Positions 1 to 8,867 of a DNA stretch of 64,000 nt are shown piece after piece. Position numbers and translations under genes: made by a program. Position 1 is the first letter of the stretch. Each line of letters opens with the position of its first letter. The DNA lies in contig NZ_BJKK01000006.1 of the NCBI RefSeq assembly GCF_006538325.1, positions 124,001 through 188,000 on the forward strand, given 5' to 3'. The notes below the pieces were generated by a model. The model was not told where the DNA came from and ran no database searches. It saw only the letters and a list, made by a program, of their open reading frames with translations. The DNA is from Alteromonas sp. KUL42 (GTDB taxonomy: Bacteria; Pseudomonadota; Gammaproteobacteria; Enterobacterales; Alteromonadaceae).

Positions 1-798
1 CAAGACTCTGCACAAAAGCCTCTGGACACAACCAAACTTCACGCTGCAATTCAAAAAGACAATACTTCAGCAGAAATCACTCGCGTAGAAGTAAATAATA
101 AGCAAGGGATAACTTTACGCGGCTTGGCCGTTGCCTATCAAAAGCCTGTGGTTAACATCGTATTTTTCGCGGATAATCGTATGCCTATTAGTGAGAATAA
201 CAACGTTATTCATCGGTTAGGTAAGCTACCTGCCAATATACTGTGGTTGGATTATCAGGGAGTTGGTTCTAGTGATAGGGCAAATACGTTAAGCATAAAT
301 GCTATAAAGCAAGATGCATTAACCCAATTTGACTATGCGCAAAGTGTTTTCGACAGCGCGCTGCCAACCATTGTACACGGTCGAGGTATCGGCAGCTATT
401 TTGCCAGTTTCGTAGCGGCGAATAGGCGTATTGATGGACTAGTTCTCGACGGTGCATTTAATAATATCTCCGATCTTATCGCCAATATGGTACCTAGCTT
501 CTCCAACAGTTTCACTTCAATGAAACTTCACGATGAGGTACATAGCATGCAAATAGCACCAATCCTGCGTCATTATGAAGGTCCACTTTGGTTGCTAGTA
601 GGAAAAGATGACAAAATCACGCCTTATCCTATAAGTGAACAATTATTACTGGATGCATCAAGCAGCAATAAATATATTTCTGTTATCCCCGATGCCACTC
701 ATAATGCAACACTCAAATCAGAATTAGCAATTCGAGAGTACCAGCAATTTCTGGACTATTTCGTTCAAAAAGCGAATGATGACGCTGTGGATAAGTAG
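1..798 (+). CDS. alpha/beta hydrolase-like protein, 5' end outside window
   Basis: The reading frame is open from base 1, so the true start lies upstream; an internal TTG at 124 is not a convincing start. The visible part has the C-terminal two thirds of an alpha/beta hydrolase fold of the BEM46/YfhR kind: strand and turn before the nucleophile elbow (HGRGIGSYFASF), then DGLVLDGAF, an acid-loop Asp in VGKDDKITP and a terminal His in DATHN. The elbow reads G-R-G-I-G where active relatives have G-x-S-x-G, so the catalytic Ser appears replaced by Gly while Asp and His remain. It may be a non-catalytic or altered member. Substrate unknown. A 455-base gap separates it from the convergent galR, so it is not obviously part of the galactose block. 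Confidence 0.7.
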   Translation, partial: QDSAQKPLDTTKLHAAIQKDNTSAEITRVEVNNKQGITLRGLAVAYQKPVVNIVFFADNRMPISENNNVIHRLGKLPANILWLDYQGVGSSDRANTLSINAIKQDALTQFDYAQSVFDSALPTIVHGRGIGSYFASFVAANRRIDGLVLDGAFNNISDLIANMVPSFSNSFTSMKLHDEVHSMQIAPILRHYEGPLWLLVGKDDKITPYPISEQLLLDASSSNKYISVIPDATHNATLKSELAIREYQQFLDYFVQKANDDAVDK

Positions 799-1253
799 TG
801 GAAAACCTTGTTGGTAAGTCTGTTAATAGCCTTATATCATCACAATTCTGGATCGTTTAACACGGAAGTGGTCAGATCACGTAAATTCAATAAAATCAAT
901 AGCTGTGGGCGAGTTAAGGGGGATCTTTTTAGATTTTGATCGTAAGTATCAGAAGGATCGTGAGATTTTTATTGTTGGGGATAAAATTTTGTTTGGCAAG
1001 ATCAACTCAATGTCTTTGTCAATACATAAAAACTGTGAATTTTTTCGAACCTTTATTATTAAAGCATGTTGAGTGTTACTAAAAAAAATGAATGGCACGT
1101 GTCAATATGTGCCTGTTGTTGTGATGTGAATACACAACACGCATACGAAATGGTAAGCCCAGTGAATTGACACAATGCTAGTTTGTTGTAAACCGTTTCA
1201 GTTGTGTCCCAAAACTGATAAACATGCTTGAAACGGTATCTGGAAAAAGTACG
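799..1253. other. intergenic region with an inverted repeat
   Basis: There is no credible gene between the convergent hydrolase and galR. A perfect 9-base inverted repeat, accgtttca at 1192-1200 and tgaaacggt at 1229-1237, lies about 20 bases past the galR stop. The 28-base loop is long for an intrinsic terminator and no T run follows. The arms resemble half-sites for LacI-family proteins, but the spacing is not that of one operator. I see nothing else in the rest of the gap. Confidence 0.4.
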
Positions 1254-2255
1254 TTAAACACGAACAACTGAGTCGCGCTTCACCACAGTAGGTGTGTATT
1301 TAAAGGTAAGTCCTTCTTCAGGTACACTGCCAGATGCGTATTTGAGTGCTAATTCTGCTGCTTTTGCTGCCATCATCTCAATTGGATAACGTAATGTGGT
1401 CAATTTTGGACGACAATACTTTGCCAGTAATACATCGTCATAGCCCATTACAGACACTTGTTCAGGCACGGAAATACCGTGATCTTGCAACATGGTCATT
1501 GCACCAGACGCCATAGCATCATTGTAGGCAAGCACGGCGGTAAATTGAGCACCCGTTGCAAGTAAATTCTGCATTGCCAACTCACCGCCTTCTTGATCTG
1601 GTGTCGCATATTCAATCATGCTTTCTGGCAAACTCAGGTTAGCTGCTTCAACAGCGTGATGAATGCCTTCTAGTCGATGATTAGGATCATCAATACTATA
1701 CTGACTGCTAATAACGGCAAGGTGTTTGTGACCCTGATTAATAGCGTACTCAGCCATTAATTTGCCACCTGTTATATTGTCTAACCAAACACATCGATTA
1801 GCAATTTCTGGGATATAACGGTTAATTAGCACAAAGCCTGGTACTTGTTTGGCAAAGCCAATCAACATGTCGTCATCCAGTGCCTTACTGTGCACAACCA
1901 TTGCTTCTACACGATGCTCTAACAGGGTTTCAATGGCACGAAGTTCGGTTTCTTTTTCTATGGAGCCTGCACTCAATAGTATTTGCACGTTATTTTTACG
2001 CGTAATGGACTCTACACCATGGGCAAGCATTGCGAAAAATGGGTCGTGTAGTTCAGCTATCACAACACCAAGTGAAGCACTGCGCTTGGTGACAAGTGCA
2101 CGTGCATTGGCATTGGGTCGATAACCCATTTCTTCCATTATTTTTTTGACCCGCTGACGTGTTTCATTGCCTACTTTTGGCCCGTTGTTGATCACTCTTG
2201 AAACCGTCGCGAGAGAAACACCTGCAGCTTGGGCTATATCTTTTATTGTTGCCAT
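1254..2255 (-). CDS. galR: GalR-type LacI-family transcriptional repressor
   Basis: A 333-residue LacI/GalR-family protein of normal family length. The N-terminal helix-turn-helix and hinge (ATIKDIAQAAGVSLATVSRV, then NANARAL near residue 50) match E. coli GalR closely, as do GFVLINR, the CVWLDN segment and LTTLRYPI in the periplasmic-binding-protein-like sensor domain. In the family this domain binds D-galactose and releases DNA. The gene is divergent from galM and so flanks the Leloir genes it should control. Palindromes of the GalR type (core AAACGTTT) lie before galT and before the alpha-galactoside TonB receptor at 26.4 kb. Identity as GalR rests on sequence resemblance plus context; GalS-like behaviour cannot be excluded. 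Confidence 0.9.
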   Translation of the reverse strand: MATIKDIAQAAGVSLATVSRVINNGPKVGNETRQRVKKIMEEMGYRPNANARALVTKRSASLGVVIAELHDPFFAMLAHGVESITRKNNVQILLSAGSIEKETELRAIETLLEHRVEAMVVHSKALDDDMLIGFAKQVPGFVLINRYIPEIANRCVWLDNITGGKLMAEYAINQGHKHLAVISSQYSIDDPNHRLEGIHHAVEAANLSLPESMIEYATPDQEGGELAMQNLLATGAQFTAVLAYNDAMASGAMTMLQDHGISVPEQVSVMGYDDVLLAKYCRPKLTTLRYPIEMMAAKAAELALKYASGSVPEEGLTFKYTPTVVKRDSVVRV

Positions 2256-2563
2256 TATCTTAAAACTTCATGTTCGCAATAAATAAGGGGCGTATGCCCT
2301 AAACCGACATAGCGTACATTAAATTTACAAAAAAGGTAAACTTCTCGCTTTAAGATCAGATTTCTAGAGCCTGTTTTTGTGGCTAGATAATTGAATTGTG
2401 TTATGACTGTTAAATTAAAGCGACCAAATAGCTGTCAAACATGATGGAAAACGTATAACCTTCAGCAACTCGAACAATCTTTCGAATTGATCTTCGCCAT
2501 GTTGAGCGCGAAAATTCCTCGGTCAATACGCTCTAATCTACATTGAAAGGTAAACAGTTTGTT
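2256..2563. promoter_or_regulatory. galR-galM divergent intergenic region, weak operator candidate
   Basis: This divergent spacer must carry promoters for galR (minus) and galM (plus). GGAAAACGTATAACC at 2446-2460 resembles the galT-upstream palindrome (GGGTAAACGTTTAACCC) with substitutions around a shared ACGT centre, so it is a possible weak GalR site. No clear -35/-10 pair could be assigned. A GTAAAC half-site also occurs near 2336. Confidence 0.3.
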
Positions 2564-3592
2564 ATGAATATCGAAGTCTCAGTTTTTGGTCATGCAAATG
2601 GCGTGGCAGTAAACGAATATGTGTTAACCAATGACAATGGAATGCGTGTTACATTACTCAATTACGGTGGAATTATTAAAGAGATTATTGTTCCAGACAA
2701 AAGCGGGATAGCAAAAAACTGTGTGCAAACCTTCGATACACTCGAGGAATATATAGAAGACGCCAGCTACCGTGGCGCAATTGTAGGTCGCTACGCCAAC
2801 CGTATAGGGCATGGAAAATTTATCTTAAATGATGAACAGTACAACCTCGAGTTAAACGGTGGAAAACACAATCTACACGGTGGTTTAAACGGCTTTCACA
2901 AGAAAGTATGGGAAGCGACAACAAACCAACAAAGTGATGAGGTGAGTCTTTCACTTAGTCTATTTAGCCCTGATGGCGAGGGTGGTTTTCCTGGCAATGT
3001 TAACATAAAAGCGCGTTATACACTGACCAATGACAATGAATTGATATTTCACGTTTGTGCTGATACTGACAAAGCGACCCCGCTAAGCTTTACTCAACAC
3101 GCGTATTTTGTTTTGAGCAATGAAGATACAGTGGGAAGTACAAAGCTTAAGATAAATGCCGACAGTATCACCGACGTTGATGATACATTGCTACCAACCG
3201 GTGACTTTGTTTCAGTTGCAGGGACGCCTTTTGACTTTCGGGATGAGGTTAAAATATCTACCAGAGCACATATGGCTGATGCGTCAGAACTCTATACCAT
3301 GGTAGGTGGTTACGATCACAATTATGTATTGAATGAGGTGGGAAAAGACGTACCCCAAGCAGTAGTAAAAGCTCCTGATTCTGGCGTAACTATGGCACTG
3401 TATACTACTTTACCCGGTCTTCAATTTTATACAGGAAACTTGCAGTCAGACGTTCAAATAGGCGCATTGTGCTTAGAGCCGCAACACTTTCCTGATGCGC
3501 CAAACAAAGTACACTTTCCCAATTGTATAACGCACCCGAACAATCCGTTTGAAATGACAATTCGTTATCGTTTTGGCGTACAGTATGACTGA
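2564..3592 (+). CDS. galM: aldose 1-epimerase (galactose mutarotase)
   Basis: GalM interconverts alpha and beta anomers of galactose and supplies the alpha form to galactokinase. The 342-residue product has the family markers in order: GRYANRI, NLHGG, the catalytic His in TQHAYF, and the catalytic Glu in CLEPQHFPDAPN near residue 305. I place the start at ATG 2564, giving MNIEVSVFGH. The frame stays open to a TTG at 2543, but that would make the AAGG at 2547-2550 coding; AAGG lies 13 bases before the ATG, a long spacing, so the start is only moderately sure. It is separated from galT by about 200 bases that contain a separate promoter, so galM and galT-galK may be transcribed independently. 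Confidence 0.92.
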   Translation: MNIEVSVFGHANGVAVNEYVLTNDNGMRVTLLNYGGIIKEIIVPDKSGIAKNCVQTFDTLEEYIEDASYRGAIVGRYANRIGHGKFILNDEQYNLELNGGKHNLHGGLNGFHKKVWEATTNQQSDEVSLSLSLFSPDGEGGFPGNVNIKARYTLTNDNELIFHVCADTDKATPLSFTQHAYFVLSNEDTVGSTKLKINADSITDVDDTLLPTGDFVSVAGTPFDFRDEVKISTRAHMADASELYTMVGGYDHNYVLNEVGKDVPQAVVKAPDSGVTMALYTTLPGLQFYTGNLQSDVQIGALCLEPQHFPDAPNKVHFPNCITHPNNPFEMTIRYRFGVQYD

Positions 3593-3688
3593 TAGTATGC
3601 ATAGTATAGCTTCAAAGTTATCGAATTAATCCGGTAAGAAGATAATGGATTGTTATTATTTTTAACAAATAATTTTCTTGTTACAGAA

Positions 3689-3739
3689 TTGATCATTTAG
3701 CATGCTTGCTATACTATTGCAGGGTAAACGTTTAACCCT
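3689..3739 (+). promoter_or_regulatory. galT promoter with GalR-type operator
   Basis: TATACT at 3710-3715 fits a -10 element, with TTGATC at 3689-3694 as a possible, short-spaced -35. Directly downstream, GGGTAAACGTTTAACCC (about 3722-3738) contains a perfect 10-base palindrome TAAACGTTTA at 3725-3734. GalR operators of enterobacteria have this form. A site overlapping the start of transcription would block the promoter. The same arrangement, ending in TATTGCA-like bases before the operator, is found upstream of the TonB receptor at 26.4 kb. Assignment to GalR is inference. Confidence 0.65.
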
Positions 3740-3794
3740 ATTGCCGTTTTGCTTGAGTACTATCATGACAAGGCAACATCAGTGAGAGTGAATA

Positions 3795-4850
3795 ATGGGA
3801 ACGCCATTTGACCCAACAAATGATCCACATCGCCGCTTTAATCCATTGCTTGGAGAGTGGGTACTGGTATCACCGCATCGCGCTAAACGCCCTTGGCAAG
3901 GACAATCGGAAGAGCCTAATAACGAGCAGAAACCCTCTTATGATCCGACGTGCTATTTGTGTCCGTCAAATACGAGGGTTAATGGTGAAGTCAATCCTGC
4001 GTACGAAGGTACATTTGTTTTTGAAAATGACTTTGCTGCGCTTAAAAAGGATACCGAACAAACTAGCGAAAAGAACGGACTGTTTCAATTCGAAACAGAG
4101 CAGGGCTGCAGTCGAGTTATCTGTTTTTCACCTGATCATAGTAAAACCCTGCCTGAATTGTCTGATAGCGAGCGCACTGAGGTTGTGAATTGTTGGAAGG
4201 CGCAAACGCAAGAGCTTGGTGAAGACTACCGTTGGGTACAAGTGTTTGAAAATAAAGGGGCGATGATGGGGTGCTCAAATCCGCATCCCCATGGACAAGT
4301 ATGGGCACAAAAGCACTTACCTACAGACCCTGCCAAAAAGCTTGTGCAATTGAAGCAATATTACAGCGAACATGGCAGACCATTGTTGGTTGAATATGCT
4401 GAACAAGAAATTGCCAAACAAGAGCGTGTAGTATGTCAAAACGATCACTGGGTGGTAGTAGTACCATACTGGGCAGCATGGCCATTTGAAACCTTATTGT
4501 TGCCCCGTTTCGACGTGCAGTCTATGCATCATTTAAACGAAGTACAGTCGGCAACGCTTGCAAGAATACTTGGTGAGATAACAGCTAAGTACGACAATTT
4601 GTTTGAAACGTCTTTCCCATACTCAATGGGGTGGCACAGTGCGCCATTTGACAACGAGCAGCATCCAGAGTGGACACTTCACGCACATTTTTTCCCACCT
4701 TTACTGCGCTCTGCAAGTGTTCGCAAATTTATGGTGGGCTATGAAATGATGGCTGAAGCACAACGAGATTTAACGCCAGAACAAGCTGCTGACCGATTAA
4801 AGGCACTATCAACTGTGCACTATAAAAAACGTGAGAATGCGAATGGATAA
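3795..4850 (+). CDS. galT: galactose-1-phosphate uridylyltransferase
   Basis: GalT transfers UMP between UDP-glucose and galactose-1-phosphate, the second Leloir step. The 351-residue product carries zinc-ligand cysteines in CYLCPSN (near residue 53), the substrate stretch FENDFAAL, and the nucleophilic His in NPHPHGQVW near residue 168, a HxHxQ motif of HIT-superfamily transferases. Length matches E. coli GalT (about 348). ATG 3795 is preceded by GAGAGTG. The end overlaps the galK start by 8 bases, which implies translational coupling and one operon. UDP-galactose 4-epimerase (galE) is not in the window and must be elsewhere. Confidence 0.95.
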   Translation: MGTPFDPTNDPHRRFNPLLGEWVLVSPHRAKRPWQGQSEEPNNEQKPSYDPTCYLCPSNTRVNGEVNPAYEGTFVFENDFAALKKDTEQTSEKNGLFQFETEQGCSRVICFSPDHSKTLPELSDSERTEVVNCWKAQTQELGEDYRWVQVFENKGAMMGCSNPHPHGQVWAQKHLPTDPAKKLVQLKQYYSEHGRPLLVEYAEQEIAKQERVVCQNDHWVVVVPYWAAWPFETLLLPRFDVQSMHHLNEVQSATLARILGEITAKYDNLFETSFPYSMGWHSAPFDNEQHPEWTLHAHFFPPLLRSASVRKFMVGYEMMAEAQRDLTPEQAADRLKALSTVHYKKRENANG

Positions 4851-5982
4851 CCAAATTCTATCTACCACTTTCCAACAACAGTTTGGTACCGCCCCAGCGT
4901 TGGTTGCTCATGCTCCTGGTCGAGTGAACCTTATTGGCGAACATACTGATTATAACGAAGGCTTTGTTTTTCCTGCTGCCATAAATTTTGGAACATGGGT
5001 TGCAGCATCCACACGTGATGACAACAACATTTCTGTAATAGCGATGGATTATGGTAATCAACACAATGAATTCGCCTTAACTGATATTCAACATGACGAA
5101 AGTCAAGGTTGGGCTAACTACGTTCGAGGCGTAATAAAAGTATTAGCTGATACGGATGTTGAATTTGGAGGTGCAAACCTACTAGTGACAGGAAACGTAC
5201 CTCAAGGTGCAGGTCTGAGTTCATCTGCTTCTTTTGAAGTGGCTATTTTAAAGGCCATTAGTGCATTATATGAACTGCCTATTGACGGTGTGCAGGCTGC
5301 GTTGCTTGGCCAGAAAGCAGAGAATACATTTGTGGGTTGCTCTTGTGGCATTATGGATCAGTTGATTTCCGCTATGGGGAATGAAGGTAAGGCGATGCTT
5401 TTGGATTGCCAGTCGCTTTCAATAGAGCACTCACCTTTGCCAGACTCGCATCAAATTGTGATCATTAACTCTAATGTGAAGCGCGGTTTGGTAGATAGTG
5501 AATACAATTTACGTCGACAACAGTGCGAACAAGGCGCTTCTCTAATGGGCGTGGCATCACTGAGAGAAGCGACCATGGATTTGCTCGAAACAACCAAGCC
5601 ACATATGCCGGATGTGGTATACCGAAGAGCGAAACATATCATTACAGAGAACGCTCGAACGTTAGCAGCAAGCAAAGCCCTTAAATCAGGTGATATAGCT
5701 ACAGTGAGCGAAGCTATGGCGCAATCGCACGTATCGATGCGTGATGATTTTGAAATTACCGTTCCTCCCATTGATTTTCTGGTAAAAATTATTGATGAAG
5801 TATTGGGAAAAAGCGGTGGTGTTCGCATGACAGGAGGCGGTTTCGGTGGCTGCGTGGTAGCACTAGCGCCCACTGATAAAGTAGAAGCTGTCAAACAGGT
5901 AGTAGAACAAAAATACTTTGATGAGACAGGGTATACAGCTGATATTTACGTGTGTACAGCAACACAAGGTGCTTTTGCATAA
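4843..5982 (+). CDS. galK: galactokinase
   Basis: GalK phosphorylates alpha-D-galactose with ATP at O1. The GHMP-kinase signatures are intact: [16 protein letters not shown] (galactokinase signature, near residue 26), [11 protein letters not shown] (ATP loop, near residue 130) and the C-terminal [13 protein letters not shown]. Length (379 residues from ATG 4843) matches the family. An ATG at 4837 and a GTG at 4831 are also in frame; I chose 4843 because MDNQIL aligns with the short N-termini of known galactokinases. It overlaps galT by 8 bases and is followed by a strong terminator at 6052, so galT-galK form a closed two-gene operon. Confidence 0.95.
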   Translation: MDNQILSTTFQQQFGTAPALVAHAPGRVNLIGEHTDYNEGFVFPAAINFGTWVAASTRDDNNISVIAMDYGNQHNEFALTDIQHDESQGWANYVRGVIKVLADTDVEFGGANLLVTGNVPQGAGLSSSASFEVAILKAISALYELPIDGVQAALLGQKAENTFVGCSCGIMDQLISAMGNEGKAMLLDCQSLSIEHSPLPDSHQIVIINSNVKRGLVDSEYNLRRQQCEQGASLMGVASLREATMDLLETTKPHMPDVVYRRAKHIITENARTLAASKALKSGDIATVSEAMAQSHVSMRDDFEITVPPIDFLVKIIDEVLGKSGGVRMTGGGFGGCVVALAPTDKVEAVKQVVEQKYFDETGYTADIYVCTATQGAFA

Positions 5983-6051
5983 CGACACATCACACTCTCT
6001 CCCGTATGTAGATAGTACAATTGTAAACTAATGATTGTTGGTGTCCCTTAG

Positions 6052-6080
6052 GCCGTATCCTCGTGGATACGGCTTTTTTT
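6052..6080 (+). terminator. intrinsic terminator after galK
   Basis: GCCGTATCC (6052-6060), loop TCGT, GGATACGGC (6065-6073), then seven T. It is a perfect 9-bp stem with a U tract. It ends the galT-galK transcript and separates it from the symporter gene downstream. Confidence 0.93.
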
Positions 6081-6373
6081 ATTGCTTTACTATTTAACTA
6101 AATTAGTTAGATATCGTTTGATTATATAAATAATGATATCCACCCACGTTTTTAGATGAAAAAAGTAAACAAAATGTGATACTAATAGGCACTGCAATGT
6201 TTACGGTGTGTTTACAACTAATCAACACAAGAAAAGTTACGTTGCATAACTACGCCTTTATTGGCGATAAAATAACGGTGTGGCAATACCTCAAATAATA
6301 ATAAAACTTTTCACCTGTGTACCCTGCATAATATGTTAAAGCCACACTCAAAATAAAAACTTTGGGAACTATT
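6081..6373. promoter_or_regulatory. leader of the galactose symporter gene
   Basis: This is the AT-rich spacer between the galK terminator and the symporter. Two TGTTTAC-like half-sites (ATGTTTAC and TGTTTACA, about 6197-6216) lie in direct orientation and a GTAAAC lies near 6166. They resemble half operators of LacI-type proteins but do not form a palindrome like the one before galT. No firm promoter is assigned. Confidence 0.3.
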
Positions 6374-7937
6374 ATGAATCTAGCTTCATTGGATATCACA
6401 TTTTTTGTGATATATGTTGTTGCGCTCATCGGTATAGCTTGGTGGGTTTCACGCGAAAAACAGGGTCACGAAAAAGATACAAACGATTACTTTCTTGCAG
6501 GGTCCAGTTTACCGTGGTGGGCCATTGGTGCTTCGTTAATCGCGGCAAATATTTCTGCAGAACAAATTATTGGTATGTCAGGCTCTGGCTATAAAGTGGG
6601 GTTAGCAATAGCTTCCTACGAGTGGATGGCCGCTATAACACTTCTTATTGTGGGTAAATTCTTCTTACCTAGTTTTTTTACAGCACAAAATTTACACCAT
6701 GCCGCAGTTTTTGGAACAACGGTATGATCACCGCGTTAGAAAAGTAATGGCAATATTTTGGTTAGGTGTTTACGTTTTTGTGAACCTAACTGCAGTATTG
6801 TGGTTAGGCGCATTAGCAATTAATACGATTGCTGGCGTAGACATGATATACGGCATGATGTTCTTAGGATTATTCTCGTTAGCGTATTCACTTTACGGCG
6901 GGCTGAAAGCCGTGGCGCTTACCGACATCATTCAAGTGGTGTTACTGGTTTTAGGTGGTTTGTTTCTGTCGTATACGGCGTTGAATCTTATCAGTGACGG
7001 CAATGGAGTTATCCAAGGGTTTGTCGATCTAACCAACAAGCTGCCAGAAAAATTCGACATGATCTTGTCACAAGACAACCCGCATTATATGGACCTGCCG
7101 GGTATTTCAGTGTTGATTGGCGGTATGTGGATAATGAATCTCTCTTATTGGGGGTTTAACCAGTACATTATTCAACGCACCCTTGCTGCAAAGAGTGTTC
7201 ATGAAGCACAAAAAGGTATCGCTTTTGCTGCATTCTTGAAATTACTTATGCCGCTTATTGTAGTGTTGCCAGGTATTGCAGCTGTGCTTATTGTGCCTGG
7301 GCTCGATAAAGCAGACCAAGCATATCCTAGTTTAATGACGCTGATGCCTGTGGGGTTAAAAGGCGTAATTTTTGCCGCGCTGGTTGCCGCAATAGTGTCG
7401 TCACTAGCATCAATGACCAACAGTGTATCGACGATTTTCACCATGGACTTGTATAAAGACAAGCGTCCAAATGAGTCACAGCAGCACTATGTTAAAGTAG
7501 GTCGCGTCGTAAGCTTAGTTGCGCTTATTATCGCTATGGTGGTGGCTAAGCCATTATTGGGTAATTTCGACCAAGCGTTCCAGTACATTCAAGAATTCAC
7601 AGGGTTCTTTACTCCGGGAATATGCGCACTGTTCGTACTTGGTATGTTTTGGAAGAAGACCACTGCAAATGGTGGCCTACTTGCTGCACTTGGCTCGTTT
7701 CTACTGAGTTTAGCATTCCGCTTTTGGTGGCCAGAACTGCCGTTCATAGACCGTGTTGGTTTAGTGTTCTTATTGTGTGTTGCGCTAGCTGTGGTTGTGT
7801 CACTTGTTGAGAAAAAAGGCGTAAGTGAAAATGCGGTAAATCTCAATGAAGTGCAATTTGCAACAACCAAAGGCTTCGACGTTGCGGCAATAGCCGTTAT
7901 TGCGCTTACAGCGGCGTTTTATATTACGTGGTGGTAA
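6374..7937 (+). pseudogene. sodium/galactose symporter (vSGLT-like), frameshifted
   Basis: Two overlapping frames together encode one SSS/SLC5 protein very like Vibrio vSGLT. The first (from ATG 6374) gives YFLAGSSLPWWAIGASLIAAN and MSGSGYKVGLAIASYEW, then runs off after FFLP. The second resumes with HKIYTMPQFLEQRYDHRV and continues through YWGFNQYIIQRTLAAK, the sodium-site region SSLASM and FQYIQEFTGFF to the stop at 7937. Removing one T from the T7 run at 6673-6679 restores a continuous protein of about 520 residues reading FFLPSFLQHKIYTMP, as the family requires. The substrate is inferred from the family and from its place behind galTK. As written, transport function should be lost; a homopolymer sequencing error or slippage is equally possible. 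Confidence 0.85.
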
Positions 7938-8183
7938 GTTTATTCAAGACGAATATGCCATAGTTAGTGGCATAAAATAAACAAGGCGAAAGTGCAGAAG
8001 ATGTAATTAGTAAATGTTGATAGTATTTGAAAAGGCAAATGTGTTGGTGAAAAACTTCCAATTTTGTTTGCAAAATACGATATACTAGCCGGCTAATACC
8101 GAAGAACTTTCGCGCTTGTTGTTTTATGTGTTTCATTGCACAGTATCCCAACAAGCCATACATATACGTTACAGGAGACATCA

Positions 8184-8756
8184 ATGGCAACGAAAGGCGT
8201 TAATAAGGTTATTCTTGTTGGAAACCTTGGCAATGATCCTGAAGTTAGATACATGCCTAACGGAAACGCCGTTGCGAACTTAAGCCTAGCAACCAGCGAA
8301 AGCTGGAAAGACCAACAGGGTCAGGTTCAAGAACGCACTGAGTGGCATCGCCTTACTATGTATCGTCGCTTAGCTGAAATTGCCGGAGAATACCTGAAAA
8401 AGGGTTCACAAATTTACGTTGAAGGTAAATTGCAAACGCGTAAGTGGCAAGATCAGCAAGGCCAAGACCGTTACACAACGGAAATTATTGTCGACCAAAT
8501 GCAAATGTTAGGCGGTCGCGGCGGCGAAGGCGGCGGCAATGGCGGTGGTTACCAACGACCTCAAAATAATCAGCAGGGCGGCGGATATAATGCCAACCAA
8601 AGCGGTGGTTACAACCAAGCGCCTGCTCAAGGTGGTTACAATAACAATCAAGGTGGCGGTTATAATCAAGCACCACAAGGTAATAATCAGCCTCAACCCA
8701 AATCACCACCAATGGCTGAGCCAGATTTTGATTTTGATGATGATATTCCGTTCTAA
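8184..8756 (+). CDS. ssb: single-stranded DNA-binding protein
   Basis: SSB coats single-stranded DNA during replication, recombination and repair. The OB-fold (residues 1-110; [54 protein letters not shown]) is followed by a Gly/Asn/Gln-rich linker made of QGGGYN-type repeats and ends in the acidic tip [10 protein letters not shown], which in the family docks partner proteins. ATG 8184 has AGGAG at 8173-8177, so this start is preferred over an upstream in-frame ATG at 8136. Length is 190 residues. TATACT at 8081-8086 may be its -10. I see no LexA box. Confidence 0.97.
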   Translation: MATKGVNKVILVGNLGNDPEVRYMPNGNAVANLSLATSESWKDQQGQVQERTEWHRLTMYRRLAEIAGEYLKKGSQIYVEGKLQTRKWQDQQGQDRYTTEIIVDQMQMLGGRGGEGGGNGGGYQRPQNNQQGGGYNANQSGGYNQAPAQGGYNNNQGGGYNQAPQGNNQPQPKSPPMAEPDFDFDDDIPF

Positions 8757-8795
8757 ATCCAAAGACAAAAATTAGAATGTTGAAAAATAATTTAG

Positions 8796-8819
8796 AAAGC
8801 CGCTATTAAGCGGCTTTTT
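8796..8819 (+). terminator. intrinsic terminator after ssb
   Basis: AAAGCCGCT (8796-8804), loop ATTA, AGCGGCTTT (8809-8817) running into TTT. It is a perfect 9-bp stem. It closes ssb and lies between ssb and the convergent methyltransferase, whose stop is about 50 bases further on. Confidence 0.88.
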
Positions 8820-8867
8820 AGTACAAAATAGCCTCGCCTCCACGTAACCAAAGTCAATATTAAGCTA

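Noticed and set aside
1192..1237. Terminator for galR or the partial hydrolase
   Set aside because: The 9-bp arms are separated by 28 bases and no T tract follows on either strand.
3405..3602. Small minus-strand frames inside the galactose genes
   Set aside because: They are antisense shadows of galM, galT and galK without ribosome-binding sites or family resemblance.
8040..8183. LexA box before ssb
   Set aside because: No CTGT-N8-ACAG pattern is present; only a TATACT-like -10 and a TAGCCGGCTA palindrome are seen.
8485..8712. Repeats and long minus-strand frames in the 3' part of ssb
   Set aside because: They come from the Gly/Asn/Gln-rich SSB linker (GGT/AAC-type codons); no CRISPR spacing or independent gene signals.
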